From Sedimenticola sp. (GTDB taxonomy: Bacteria > Pseudomonadota > Gammaproteobacteria > Chromatiales > Chromatiaceae): 51,865 nucleotides of DNA. The stretch covers positions 1 to 51,865 of the forward strand of contig JAMOLT010000004.1 of NCBI GenBank assembly GCA_027068915.1. Direction: 5' to 3'. Numbering within the stretch: position 1 is the stretch's first letter; every line of letters starts with the position of its first letter. Position numbers and translations under genes: made by a program. The notes beneath the pieces are model-generated. The model saw only the letters and a list, made by a program, of their open reading frames with translations. It had not been told where the DNA came from and did not search any database. Below are positions 7,115 through 16,354 of this stretch, piece by piece.

Positions 7115-9151
7115 ATGAAAAAAAGAAAGCTTTTACCTCTTCTTATCTGCAGTTTGTGCACCGGTACGACAGCGCTTGCTGCCGAGCAGAAAACAGATAA
7201 GGACAACTCCGAAAAAATGCCTACCATTATCGTGGAAGGCACCAGGCTGGAGGATGTCAGTGGCAAAGAAGTCAGATCTGCTGATCTGGCAGAAGCATTG
7301 GCAAAGAAAGCCGCCAGTATTTCTGTCGTGCGCCGCAGCGGCATCGCCAACGACATCATTCTGCGTGGGCAAAAGAAAGACAACATCAATATTCTTATTG
7401 ATGGTGGAAAAATCTATGGCGCATGTCCCAACCGTATGGATCCGCCAACTTCCCATATTCTGACCAATAATATCGAATCAGTGGAGATTACTGAGGGTCC
7501 TTATGATGTGGAGAACTTTGGCACCTTGAGCGGTGCGGTAAAAATCACCACAAAGGAGCCGGAAGAGGGCTTCCATGGTGAAGTGAGTCTGAATGTGGGA
7601 AGCTGGGATTACCGTAAAGGTGCAGCAACCCTCAGTGGTGGTACAGATCGGGTTCGGGCCATGGTCAGCGTTTCCAAGGAAAGCAGTGGTCAGTATGAAG
7701 ATGGTGACGGGAACACTTTTGCAGAACAGATTAAAAATTATGATCCCACTTCTACGGCCAGGTACAAAGAAGAATACGAAGACCTGGACGCTTATGACAA
7801 GAGCACTTTCATGGGCAAGCTGTATGTGGACGTTACCGAAAACCAGGAGTTGAAGCTAAGTTACACAGCCAACCGCAGTGATGACATCCTGTACCCGTCC
7901 AGCAAAATGGATGCCCTCTACGATGACTCCGATATTTTTGACGTTGGCTATACCATTCAAGACTTGGGTTGGTTTTCCCGGGAGTTGAGCTTTCAGTACT
8001 ATAACTCCCAGGTGGAGCACCCCATGTCCACCCGCTACCGGTTGTCTTCCGGCCCGAATTCAATGAATGAAATGACGCATTACCTGGAAACGGAAATGCA
8101 GGGCGCCAAGATAAAAAACAGTTTTGAGCTTGGTGATGGAACTGATATGACGGTTGGGCTGGATTTTAGCCGCCGCAATTGGGACGGGGTATTCCAGGCC
8201 AAAGGCATGATGGCCATGACCGACGGTTTCGTCAGCATCGATGATGTGGATACGGACAATGCCGCCATTTTTGTGGAAGCGGAAAAAGACTTCAACAATT
8301 TTAACCTCAAGCTTGGCGCACGTTACGATGACACCACTATCGAGACGGCGGGTATGCAGCCGGATAATGATTACACCGCCTTCAGCGCCTTTGCCTTTGG
8401 TACCTACAGCCTGCAAGACGGGTTGAAGGTATTTGGCGGGCTGGGTCGTTCCGCACGCGTTCCTGATGCACGTGAGCTTTATATGATTATGCCCATGATG
8501 GATAATGCGATGATGATCGGCAACCCCGATCTGGATCAAACCACCAATACCGAAGTGGATCTGGGTATGGAAATTAATGCCGGCTCCCTCTATCTCAAAC
8601 CCAAGATATTCTACAGCTGGCTGGGTGATTTCATTGTTTATAACGACAGCAAGATGATGCGCCGTTTTGATAATGTGGATGCCACTATCTATGGCTTCTC
8701 CGTGGATGGGTCCTACAACTTCACCGATGAACTGTATCTTGATTTTGGCCTGGCCTATCAGCGCGGTGAGAAAGACCAAGCCCAGCCTGGGCAGAACGAT
8801 AAAGATCTTCCGGAAATCCCCCCCTTGAAGGGCGTGATGTCACTGAACTGGGAATATATGGATGATAGCTTGGCCAAGGTGGAAGTGGTTGCTTCTGATA
8901 GCTGGACCCGCTACGACGAAGACAATGGCGAGCAGGAGCTGGATAGTTGGGCGGTGCTGAACCTGAAAGTCCGCCATGCACTGACAGATAGTATCAAGAT
9001 CACCGCTGGTATTGATAATCTGTTTGACAAGACCTATGCCGTCAGCAATACCTACAAAGACCTCACTTTGCTGGAAAGTGGTGGTAGTGAAGTGATTTTG
9101 ATGAACGAACCCGGGCGCTACTTCTATTTGAATGCGGCGTACAAGTTTTAA
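7115..9151 (+). CDS. TonB-dependent copper receptor, OprC/NosA-like
   Basis: 678 residues: a signal peptide (MKKRKLLPLLICSLCTGTTALA), a plug domain (about 35-145, with DIILRGQKKDNINILIDGG) and a 22-strand barrel ending in an aromatic-terminated strand (YFYLNAAYKF). The Cu-binding set described for Pseudomonas OprC, CxxxM plus HxM, is present: C104-P-N-R-M108 in GACPNRMDPPTS and H302-P-M304 in VEHPMSTRY. Methionine-rich surface loops (MIMPMMDNAMM, GMMAMTD) also fit Cu(I). It should import copper across the outer membrane with TonB/ExbBD encoded elsewhere. A sigma-54 promoter and a palindrome lie upstream. The adjacent convergent genes encode a sigma-54 activator and a TauE/SafE protein, making a copper-acquisition locus. 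Confidence 0.88.
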   Translation: MKKRKLLPLLICSLCTGTTALAAEQKTDKDNSEKMPTIIVEGTRLEDVSGKEVRSADLAEALAKKAASISVVRRSGIANDIILRGQKKDNINILIDGGKIYGACPNRMDPPTSHILTNNIESVEITEGPYDVENFGTLSGAVKITTKEPEEGFHGEVSLNVGSWDYRKGAATLSGGTDRVRAMVSVSKESSGQYEDGDGNTFAEQIKNYDPTSTARYKEEYEDLDAYDKSTFMGKLYVDVTENQELKLSYTANRSDDILYPSSKMDALYDDSDIFDVGYTIQDLGWFSRELSFQYYNSQVEHPMSTRYRLSSGPNSMNEMTHYLETEMQGAKIKNSFELGDGTDMTVGLDFSRRNWDGVFQAKGMMAMTDGFVSIDDVDTDNAAIFVEAEKDFNNFNLKLGARYDDTTIETAGMQPDNDYTAFSAFAFGTYSLQDGLKVFGGLGRSARVPDARELYMIMPMMDNAMMIGNPDLDQTTNTEVDLGMEINAGSLYLKPKIFYSWLGDFIVYNDSKMMRRFDNVDATIYGFSVDGSYNFTDELYLDFGLAYQRGEKDQAQPGQNDKDLPEIPPLKGVMSLNWEYMDDSLAKVEVVASDSWTRYDEDNGEQELDSWAVLNLKVRHALTDSIKITAGIDNLFDKTYAVSNTYKDLTLLESGGSEVILMNEPGRYFYLNAAYKF

Positions 9152-9224
9152 GCCCGGATAACCCCAGCTGCCTGCTGGCTTTTGCTGCAGCTTAAGCCGG
9201 CGGGGCATGTCTTAGCCGAAGAAG

Positions 9225-9258
9225 AAAATCCGCAAGCAGAGCGCTTGCGGATTTTTTA
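9225..9258. terminator. Bidirectional Rho-independent terminator
   Basis: AAAATCCGCAAGC (9225-9237) pairs with GCTTGCGGATTTT (9243-9255) around the loop AGAGC, with a T-run on the plus side and an A-run before it, so it can serve both the plus-strand receptor gene and the minus-strand regulator gene. Confidence 0.9.
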
Positions 9259-9306
9259 TTGCTTTGTTCCGTTGTGCCGGGGGAGCCGGGCTTGGCTCGT
9301 TAGCGC

Positions 9307-10257
9307 CTATTGCAACTGATACTTTTTCAAACGATACATAAAGGCGTACCGGGTGAGCCCCAGAATTCGTGCAGCCTTGCTCTGGTTGCCGTTAGTTTTT
9401 TCCAGGGCCTGCTGCAGTAATTCCTGCTCCAGCTCGTCGAGCTTGATGCCGGAATCCGGCAGGGAGAAGGTCCAGCGGCTCTGTTGCTGGTGACGAATCT
9501 CCCGGGGCAGATTGCCATCGTGGATCTCGCGTCCGCTGAACAGGATCAGCATGCGTTCGCACAGGTTGCGCAATTCGCGGATGTTGCCGGGCCAGGAATA
9601 GCGCCGCAGACAATCCATGGCCGCCTTGTTATAGACTGGAGCCGGCAGCTGATATTCACTGGCGAGGCGTTTGCTGATCTCCGGTATCAGCAATTCGACA
9701 TCGCCAGAGCGCTCTCTCAATGCCGGCACATGGAAGGGAATGATGTTCAGGCGATAATAGAGGTCTTCACGAAAGCTCCCGTTTTCCACCTTTTTGCGTA
9801 AATCGGCGTTGGTGGCAGCCACCAGGCGCACATTTGCGTGGCGCTGTTTCAGGCTTCCCACCGGCTGATATTCTCCGGACTCGAGAAAGCGTAACAGCTT
9901 GGCCTGGATGTCCAGGCACATTTCCCCGATTTCATCCAGAAACAGGGTGCCGCCTTCGGCCATGCTGATGCGCCCCGGGTTATTGGAAACCGCTCCCGTG
10001 AAGGCTCCTTTGATATGGCCGAAGAACTCGGACTCTGCCAGGCCTTCGGGTAATGCGGCGCAGTTGATGGCAACAAAAGGCGCATCATGTCGTCTGCTTT
10101 TTTTGTGGATATGGTGTGCCAGCAATTCCTTTCCTGTGCCGCTTTCCCCGGTAAGGATAACCGTTACATCTGTCGCTGAAGCGATGTCCAGTGAGCGTAA
10201 CAGTGTTTCAAACTCAGGTGATTTTCCCAGTATTTCGTATTTGGATGGTTTATTCAT
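9307..10257 (-). CDS. Sigma-54-dependent transcriptional activator, PspF-like (no receiver domain)
   Basis: 316 residues. An AAA+ sigma-54 interaction domain fills nearly the whole N-terminal part: Walker A GESGTGKE near residue 38, the GAFTGA loop near residue 84, Walker B GGTLFLDEIGEM near 105, and the arginine finger region REDLYYRLNIIPFHVP near 163. A Fis-type HTH ends the protein (GNQSKAARILGLTRYAFMYRLKKYQLQ). No receiver, PAS or GAF domain precedes the AAA+ module, so activity would be controlled by a binding partner or by expression level. It is co-transcribed with the TauE/SafE gene (4-bp gap). The likely target is the sigma-54 promoter of the copper receptor gene, whose palindrome would be its binding site; this is inferred from proximity. 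Confidence 0.88.
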   Translation of the reverse strand: MNKPSKYEILGKSPEFETLLRSLDIASATDVTVILTGESGTGKELLAHHIHKKSRRHDAPFVAINCAALPEGLAESEFFGHIKGAFTGAVSNNPGRISMAEGGTLFLDEIGEMCLDIQAKLLRFLESGEYQPVGSLKQRHANVRLVAATNADLRKKVENGSFREDLYYRLNIIPFHVPALRERSGDVELLIPEISKRLASEYQLPAPVYNKAAMDCLRRYSWPGNIRELRNLCERMLILFSGREIHDGNLPREIRHQQQSRWTFSLPDSGIKLDELEQELLQQALEKTNGNQSKAARILGLTRYAFMYRLKKYQLQ

Positions 10258-10261
10258 GGTT

Positions 10262-10936
10262 TTACCAATTCAGGATCAGTCCGGTTAGTGCAAACAGGAT
10301 CAACAGCACCCCTGCAAACATGCGCAATTGCGGGTTGCGGGAAAAACGCAATATCTGGTCAGCAAAGATACCTGTTGCCATGATGGCTGGCAAGGTGCCC
10401 AAACCAAACAAGAGCATAAATACCCCGCCTTGGAGCATGCTGCCTTGACCTAGAGCAATAAACAGGGCGGAATATACCAAGCCGCAGGGCAGCCAGCCCC
10501 AGATCATCCCATACAAAACTGCCTGCAGGGGAGAGGAAACAGGCAGCAGTTTTCTGCCCAGGGGCTCAAGTTTCTTCCAGATGGGTGCGCCGGCCTTTTC
10601 GATCCGGGCGAAGGCGGGGAACCAGCCCGCCAGATACAGCCCCACTGCGATCATCAGCAAGGTGGCCGTGAGTAGCAATATGCTGTGGCCGTATTGGGGG
10701 CTGATCTGGAACAATAACCCGGCTCCAAATCCACCTGCAACAGCGCCTGCCAGGGTATAGCTGAGGATGCGCCCCAGGCTGTAGTAACTGAGATAGCCCA
10801 TGAGCTGCGCCGGGCTCTTGCGTGTTTCCATGGGCAGGCTGAAGGTCAGCACTCCCATGATGCTGCCACACATGCCAACGCAGTGCAGGGCGCCGAACAG
10901 CCCCATGAGAAAAGCACCCAGATAGCCAATTTCCAT
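10262..10936 (-). CDS. Sulfite exporter TauE/SafE family membrane protein (COG2836 type)
   Basis: 224 residues with about six hydrophobic helices. The N-terminal GALHCVGMCGSIMG places H18, C19, M22 and C23 close together in the first helix, and WGWLPCGLVYSAL near residue 146 adds another cysteine, a pattern of COG2836 proteins. These are often found near cytochrome cbb3 oxidase assembly and copper genes, and a metal (copper) handling role is more likely here than sulfite export. The gene sits 4 bp upstream of the sigma-54 activator and opposite the copper receptor. The name follows the Pfam family and should not be read as a demonstrated substrate. Confidence 0.75.
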   Translation of the reverse strand: MEIGYLGAFLMGLFGALHCVGMCGSIMGVLTFSLPMETRKSPAQLMGYLSYYSLGRILSYTLAGAVAGGFGAGLLFQISPQYGHSILLLTATLLMIAVGLYLAGWFPAFARIEKAGAPIWKKLEPLGRKLLPVSSPLQAVLYGMIWGWLPCGLVYSALFIALGQGSMLQGGVFMLLFGLGTLPAIMATGIFADQILRFSRNPQLRMFAGVLLILFALTGLILNW

Positions 10937-10992
10937 GAATTAATCTCTGTAACTCATTGAAACCAGTGTTTTTATCTGGATGATTTCCAAGG

Positions 10993-11742
10993 CTATTTGC
11001 CGAATACCTGCTTCAGCAGATCTGTGCTGCGGGCTACCGGGTTTTCCCGAATCGCCTTCTCTTCCTGGGCCAGTTTGTAAAACAGGCCATTCAGGGTTTT
11101 TTCCGTAACATAGGAATCCAGGTCCAGGTTGCTATCCCCACCGAGCAATCCGCCCAGCATGCTGCCGCCAGCATTGGCGGTGAGCTGTTTGTAGCTGGCC
11201 GTAGCGCCAACCTGGTTCGTAGCCTGGGACACGATGGGTTTGATGGCTTTTTCCAGGGAGGGCCCGGCTTTCTCCCGTAAGTACCGGGTTGCGGCATCAT
11301 CGCCGCCGTTCAGGATTTTGGCGGCATCGTCCAGGGTCATGTTTTGCACCGTGTCCTTGACGATGTCCAGGGTTTTTGGAATTGCGGCCTCTGCCGCCTG
11401 ATTCATGGTGGTTTCAAACTCATCTACCAGTGCGCCCTGGCCAACAGCGCGCAAGCCCGAAGCGATCTTGTCCACTGCGCCGGGCAGGGGTATGCGGACA
11501 TTGGAGTCATTCAGGAAGCCGCCAGGCTTTCCCAGGTAATCAACAGCCCGTTCTGCACCAATACTCAATGCTTCTTTCAGGCCTGCGCCGATCTGCCCCT
11601 GGGACAGGCTGCCGGCGGCGGCAGTTGCGCCATCACCTTTCAGGAATTGACCTGCTGAATCCTTGAGCATGTCGCCAAAGCCCGCCCAGCTACTGCTGGT
11701 GATGAGTAGGGATGCAATAAACACAGTTTTTAATTTCTTCAT
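10993..11742 (-). CDS. DUF4197 family secreted protein
   Basis: 249 residues from ATG 11742, chosen because AAGGAGACAG lies just before it; an in-frame ATG at 11766 would add 8 residues. Signal peptide MKKLKTVFIASLLITSSSWA. The mature part shows the DUF4197 pattern: a helical protein with GLKEALSIGAERAVDYLG, a VRIPLPGAVDKIASGLRAVGQG segment and the C-terminal LNGLFYKLAQEEKAIRENPVARSTDLLKQVFG. Function is unknown; the family is common in proteobacterial periplasms. It lies 56 bp upstream of the TauE/SafE gene on the same strand. Confidence 0.8.
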   Translation of the reverse strand: MKKLKTVFIASLLITSSSWAGFGDMLKDSAGQFLKGDGATAAAGSLSQGQIGAGLKEALSIGAERAVDYLGKPGGFLNDSNVRIPLPGAVDKIASGLRAVGQGALVDEFETTMNQAAEAAIPKTLDIVKDTVQNMTLDDAAKILNGGDDAATRYLREKAGPSLEKAIKPIVSQATNQVGATASYKQLTANAGGSMLGGLLGGDSNLDLDSYVTEKTLNGLFYKLAQEEKAIRENPVARSTDLLKQVFGK

Positions 11743-11794
11743 ATCTGTCTCCTTGATATTATTCATTAATTTATCACTGTAACGCCATGATTAT

Positions 11795-11890
11795 CTAGTA
11801 TATTGCGTCAGAATTAAAGGCTCTTTCAAGCGAATCCAACACCGCAGATGGCCGCATTGTGGCGCACCCGAAGGGAGCGCCCCAAAAGCA
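11795..11890. repeat. Family 1 repeat, partial copy 3
   Basis: Begins CTAGTATATTGCGTCAGAAT, then AAAGGCTCTTTCAAG, and carries the internal block AACACCGCAGATGGCCGCAT followed by TGTGGCGCACCCGAAGGGAG, nearly identical to 237-275 in copy 1. No right terminal repeat is seen. It occupies most of the gap between the DUF4197 gene and the 3' end of valS; 11891-12005 shows nothing else. Confidence 0.65.
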
Positions 11891-12005
11891 TCTTCAACCC
11901 GGAAAGACAAAAATGTGATTTTATCTTTCCTCTATTTTCGTTGGAAATGGCCGCACGTCCTTGTACGGCGTACAGCCTGTTAGTTTTGGCGCAGCACATT
12001 GATGA

Positions 12006-14972
12006 CTATAGCGATCGAATTCGCTCTGCCTGCTCTGCCAGGTTGTGCATGGCAGTGCGTGCCGCTTCCAACTTTTCCCTTTCTTTTTGCACTACAGGCT
12101 CGGGAGCCTTGTTGGTGAAACCGGGGTTGGACAGTTTTTTCTCGGCGCGTTCCACTTCTGATTGCAACTTGCCCAGTTCTTTTTCCAGACGTTTCAATTC
12201 TGCATCCTTGTCGATAAGGTCAGCAAGTGGAATCAGCAGTTTCATTTCGCCGACCAGAGCAGTTGCTGCTTCTGGTGCTTCATCGCCACTGCCAAGAATC
12301 ATCACCGATTCGGTGCGGGCGAGAAAATCCAGATAGTGCCGGTTGGCTGTCAGCCTGGACTGATCCAGGTCGCTGGCATTGTCCAGCAAAACCGGAATAG
12401 CCTTGCCCGGTGCGATATTCATTTCGCCCTTGATACGCCGAATGCCGAGGATGAAATTCATTACCCAACGCATCTCGTCCTCTGCCTTCCTGTCCTGCAG
12501 GCTGTCTTTGGCCGTGGGGAAGGGTTGCAGCATTATCGTTTCCCCCTGTACGCCTGCAAGCCCTTTCACCTGCTGCCAGATTTCCTCGGTGATGAAGGGC
12601 ATGATGGGGTGGGTGATGCGCAGCAGGCTTTCCAGTACGCTCACCAGCGTGTGCCGGGCGGCGCGCTTGCTGGCGTCGCTGGCGTTGCCCGAGTTGAGTA
12701 CGGGCTTGGTCAGCTCCAGGTACCAGTCGCAATACTCGTTCCAGGTGAAGTCGTAGATGGCCTGGGCGGCGTGGTCAAAGCGATAGCTCTCGATGGCGGT
12801 GGCTACTTCACTGGCGGTGTGCTGCAGACGAGAGAGTATCCAGCGATCCGCCACGGACAGTTCCATTTTGCCGCCGGTTGTGCCGGTGTCCTCGCCTTTG
12901 GTATTCATCAGCACATAACGGGAGGCGTTCCACAGCTTGTTGCAGAAGTTGCGGTAACCTTCGATACGCTGCAGGGACAATACGATGTCCCGCCCGGTGG
13001 AAGCTTGTGATGCGAAGGTGAAACGCAGGGCGTCTGTACCGTAGGCGGGAATGCCGTCGGGAAAGTTCTTGCGCGTCTGCTTTTCGATCTTTTTCGCCAG
13101 ATGGGGCTGCATCATGCCGGAGGTACGCTTGGCCACCAGGGATTCCAGGTCGATGCCATCGATGACATCGATGGGATCGAGGACATTGCCCTTGGACTTG
13201 GACATTTTCTGGCCTTCGGCGTCGCGCACCAGGCCATGGACATAGACCTCATGGAAGGGCACTTCGTCCATAAACTTCAGGCCCATCATGATCATGCGTG
13301 CTACCCAGAAGAAGATGATGTCGAAGCCGGTGACCAGCACACTGGTGGGGTAAAAGGTCTTGAGGCGATCGGTATTCTCTGGCCAGCCCAAAGTGGAGAA
13401 AGGCCACAGGGCAGAGCTGAACCAGGTGTCCAGCACATCTTCGTCCTGGCGCAGGGGATAATCTGCGGCCAGGTTGTGTTTCTCCCGCACTTCTTCCTCG
13501 GAGCGACCCACATAGATGTTGTCCTGGTCGTCATACCAGGCGGGAATGCGATGGCCCCACCAGATCTGGCGGCTGATGCACCAGTCCTGGATATTGCGCA
13601 TCCACTCGAAATAGGTGTTTTTCCAGTTGTCTGGCACGAAGCGGATCTTTCCTGATTCCACCGCCTCGATAGCCGGTTTTGCCAGAGGTTCGATCTTTAC
13701 ATACCACTGGTTGGTGAGAAAGGGTTCGATAACAGCACCAGAGCGGTCTCCCCTGGGCACCATGAGCTTGTGATCGTCGGTTTTTTCCAGCAGATCCAGT
13801 GCTTCCAGATCGGCCAGCATGGTTTTTCTCGCCACATAGCGATCCATGCCAATATATTTCTCTGGAATCAGCTCCTGATCATCTTCTTCGTTGGCCCGGA
13901 TGGCCGCATTCACGGTAAAAATATTGATCAGGCCGCCATGGGGTTGCTCGCTGATGGCGATTTCATCCCGGTGGCGCTTCCACACATCATAGTCATTGAA
14001 GTCATGAGCAGGGGTGATTTTCACACAGCCGGTGCCGAATTCGGGGTCCACATGCTCATCGGCCACGATGGGAATTTTCCTGCCGGTCAGCGGCAGCTCC
14101 ACAAACTCTCCCAGCAGGTGCTTGTAGCGCTCGTCACTGGGGTGAATGGCCACCGCGCAGTCGCCAATCATGGTCTCCGGGCGGGTGGTGGCCACCACCA
14201 GATGGCCGGTGCCGTTGGACAGGGGGTAGCGCATATGCCACAGGTGGCCGTTTTCTTCCCGGGACAGTACCTCCAGATCGGAAACCGCTGTGTGCAGTAC
14301 CGGATCCCAGTTCACCAGACGCTTGCCCCGGTAGATCAGGCCTTCCTCGTATAGGCGCACGAAGACCTCGTGCACGGCCTCGGACAGCCCCTCGTCCATG
14401 GTGAAGCGCTCGTGCTCCCAATCCAGGGATGCGCCCATGCGCCGTAGTTGGCGGGTGATGGTTCCGCCGGATTCCTTCTTCCACTGCCAGACGCGCTCGA
14501 TGAAGGCATCCCGGCCCAGGTCGTGGCGGGTCTTGCCCTCGGCCTCCAGCAGGCGCTCCACCACCATTTGGGTGGCGATGCCCGCGTGATCCGTGCCGGG
14601 CTGCCACAGGCTGTTGTCACCCTTCATGCGGTGATAGCGGGTGAGGCCGTCCATGATGGTGTCCTGGAAGGCGTGGCCCATGTGCAGGCTGCCCGTCACA
14701 TTGGGGGGAGGAATCATGATGCAGTAGCTGTTCTCGCCGCCCTGTGGGGCGGTCGCTCCCGGCGTCCTCGGCAACTGCTCCATGCGTTGCTCTACCTCCT
14801 GCCTCCCTGCAGTCGTGCCTCCCGCGACACTGCCACGTCCCTGTGGGGCGGTCGCTCCCGGCGTCCTGCCTCCCGCGACACTGCCACGTCCCTGTGGGGC
14901 GAACCAGCCGTTTTGTTCCCAGGTCTGATACCAGCGTTGCTCGATGGCTGTGGGGTCGAAAGTTTTATCCAT
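12006..14972 (-). CDS. valS: Valine--tRNA ligase with a repetitive N-terminal insertion
   Basis: 988 residues, against about 950 for Escherichia coli ValRS. Class I signatures: [13 protein letters not shown] (HIGH-type motif) near residue 88, the editing domain with [40 protein letters not shown] (KMSKS) and a C-terminal coiled coil. It charges tRNA-Val in the cytoplasm. Between WFAPQG (residues 23-28) and [12 protein letters not shown] lies about 50 extra residues built from a 17-residue unit ([17 protein letters not shown]). The cause is a REP-like DNA repeat with a 51-bp (17-codon) period at about 14740-14901. The insertion precedes the catalytic fold, in a loop where other ValRS have a short linker, so the enzyme is probably functional. 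It is transcribed divergently from pcnB. Confidence 0.95.
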   Translation of the reverse strand: MDKTFDPTAIEQRWYQTWEQNGWFAPQGRGSVAGGRTPGATAPQGRGSVAGGTTAGRQEVEQRMEQLPRTPGATAPQGGENSYCIMIPPPNVTGSLHMGHAFQDTIMDGLTRYHRMKGDNSLWQPGTDHAGIATQMVVERLLEAEGKTRHDLGRDAFIERVWQWKKESGGTITRQLRRMGASLDWEHERFTMDEGLSEAVHEVFVRLYEEGLIYRGKRLVNWDPVLHTAVSDLEVLSREENGHLWHMRYPLSNGTGHLVVATTRPETMIGDCAVAIHPSDERYKHLLGEFVELPLTGRKIPIVADEHVDPEFGTGCVKITPAHDFNDYDVWKRHRDEIAISEQPHGGLINIFTVNAAIRANEEDDQELIPEKYIGMDRYVARKTMLADLEALDLLEKTDDHKLMVPRGDRSGAVIEPFLTNQWYVKIEPLAKPAIEAVESGKIRFVPDNWKNTYFEWMRNIQDWCISRQIWWGHRIPAWYDDQDNIYVGRSEEEVREKHNLAADYPLRQDEDVLDTWFSSALWPFSTLGWPENTDRLKTFYPTSVLVTGFDIIFFWVARMIMMGLKFMDEVPFHEVYVHGLVRDAEGQKMSKSKGNVLDPIDVIDGIDLESLVAKRTSGMMQPHLAKKIEKQTRKNFPDGIPAYGTDALRFTFASQASTGRDIVLSLQRIEGYRNFCNKLWNASRYVLMNTKGEDTGTTGGKMELSVADRWILSRLQHTASEVATAIESYRFDHAAQAIYDFTWNEYCDWYLELTKPVLNSGNASDASKRAARHTLVSVLESLLRITHPIMPFITEEIWQQVKGLAGVQGETIMLQPFPTAKDSLQDRKAEDEMRWVMNFILGIRRIKGEMNIAPGKAIPVLLDNASDLDQSRLTANRHYLDFLARTESVMILGSGDEAPEAATALVGEMKLLIPLADLIDKDAELKRLEKELGKLQSEVERAEKKLSNPGFTNKAPEPVVQKEREKLEAARTAMHNLAEQAERIRSL
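14740..14901. repeat. In-frame 51-bp-period repeat inside valS
   Basis: The unit TGCCTCCCGCGACACTGCCA with the following CGTCCCTGTGGGGCGGTCGCTCCCGGCGTCC spans 14816-14866 (51 bp) and is followed by 35 bp of a second copy (14867-14901). The part starting CCCTGTGGGGCGGTCGCTCC also occurs at 14740-14767. It contains GCGAC/GTCGC inverted motifs typical of REP-like palindromes. The period is 17 codons, so duplication keeps the valS frame. Confidence 0.85.
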
Positions 14973-15073
14973 GGTTTGGAGCGCTTGGCCAAAAAGAGCT
15001 AATTATACGGTTTGAAAATCGTTTCTGTTCAAAAAAAGCGTTATCATTGCGCCCTTGTTGAATTGATCAGAGC

Positions 15074-16354
15074 ATTCCGACCATCGTTACCCCAAAAATC
15101 ACTTCACGGCCTGAACACAATATTTCCCGGGCGAATATTTCAGAAGCTGCTCTGAAGGTGCTCTATCGTCTGAAAAAAAGTGGTTATCAGGCGCATCTGG
15201 TCGGGGGCGGGGTGCGCGATCTGCTGTTGGGCAGGGAACCCAAGGATTTCGATGTAGCCACAGACGCCACGCCAGAACAGATCAAGGCGGCGTTCGGCAA
15301 TGCGCGCATCATCGGCAGGCGCTTTCGCCTGGTGCATGTGCGTTTCGGCCGGGAAGTCATCGAGGTCGCCACTTTTCGCAGCATGCAGTTTCAGCAGGAA
15401 AAACAATCTGATGAAGGCATGATTCTGCGCGACAACGAATTCGGCAGTATCGAAGAAGATGCCATGCGCCGCGATTTTACCGTCAATGCCCTGTACTACA
15501 ATATCGCGGATTTCTCCGTGGTGGATTACAGCAACGGCATGGAGGATCTGGAATCCGGGCTGTTGCGGCTGCTCGGGGATCCGGAAACCCGCTACCGGGA
15601 AGATCCGGTGCGCATGTTACGGGCAGCGCGTTTTGCCGCCAAGCTCGGTTTCAACATCGAGGCTTCTACCGAAGAACCAATTACCCGGTTGGCGCATTTG
15701 CTGGGGGATGTGCCATCGGCGCGTCTCTATGAAGAAGTGCTGAAGCTGTTTATCAGCGGCTATGCGGTGAGCGCTTTCGAGAAGCTGCGTCATTACAACC
15801 TGTTTGCGCAGCTGTTTCCCCAGACGGAAGAAGCGCTGACTCATGAGGAACATGAATTCCCTCTGGTGCTGGTGCACAAGGGACTGGAAAATACCGACAA
15901 ACGCCTGGCTCAGGACAAGCCCGTCACCCCGGCCTTCCTGTTTGCGGTGCTGCTGTGGGAGCCATTGCGACGCATCGCCCGGGAACTGGAAGCAGACGGT
16001 CTGCCTTTTTACCAGGCATTGCAGCAGGCGGGTGATGTGGTTATCGGGCGTCAGGTGCAACAGGTTGCCATTCCCCGGCGCTTCTCCACTCCCATGCGGG
16101 AGATCTGGACTCTGCAGGCCCGCTTCCACAATACCAAAGGCCAGCGCCCCCATCGCCTGCTGGTGCACCCACGTTTCCGTGCCGCCTATGATTTCCTGCT
16201 GCTGCGGGCCGAGTCCGGTGAGGCCGACCCCGAACTTGCCGCCTGGTGGACGAGTTTTCAGGAGCAACAGGGGTTGGATCCTAAAGGTGGTAGCAGGGCT
16301 GCCGACAGCAGCAAACGTCGCCGCCGCAGGCCCCGCAAACGCCAGGCGCAATGA
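15074..16354 (+). CDS. pcnB: Poly(A) polymerase I, probable ATT start codon
   Basis: About 426 residues from ATT 15074. Nucleotidyltransferase motif LVGGGVRDLLLG followed by PKDFDVATDATPEQI (catalytic Asp pair), then GRRFRLVHV, the RRDFTVNALYY motif and REDPVRMLRAARFAAKLGF. The tail is basic (SKRRRRRPRKRQAQ), as in E. coli PcnB. It adds 3' poly(A) tails that target RNA for decay. The first ATG/GTG/TTG in frame is GTG 15158, but the 28 codons before it encode conserved sequence (ISRANISEAALK against E. coli ISRKDISENALK). Only ATT or ATC codons exist upstream before the stop at 15059-15061. E. coli pcnB is known to start at AUU, so ATT 15074 (or 15062) is proposed. First gene of pcnB-folK-panB-panC. 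Confidence 0.9.
   Translation: MPTIVTPKITSRPEHNISRANISEAALKVLYRLKKSGYQAHLVGGGVRDLLLGREPKDFDVATDATPEQIKAAFGNARIIGRRFRLVHVRFGREVIEVATFRSMQFQQEKQSDEGMILRDNEFGSIEEDAMRRDFTVNALYYNIADFSVVDYSNGMEDLESGLLRLLGDPETRYREDPVRMLRAARFAAKLGFNIEASTEEPITRLAHLLGDVPSARLYEEVLKLFISGYAVSAFEKLRHYNLFAQLFPQTEEALTHEEHEFPLVLVHKGLENTDKRLAQDKPVTPAFLFAVLLWEPLRRIARELEADGLPFYQALQQAGDVVIGRQVQQVAIPRRFSTPMREIWTLQARFHNTKGQRPHRLLVHPRFRAAYDFLLLRAESGEADPELAAWWTSFQEQQGLDPKGGSRAADSSKRRRRRPRKRQAQ

Noticed and set aside
8060-8779. A 239-residue minus-strand frame rich in His and Ile
   Set aside because: It is a composition shadow of the copper receptor gene on the opposite strand.
13770-14354. Long plus-strand frames across valS
   Set aside because: They are antisense shadows of valS, caused by its GC-rich third positions.
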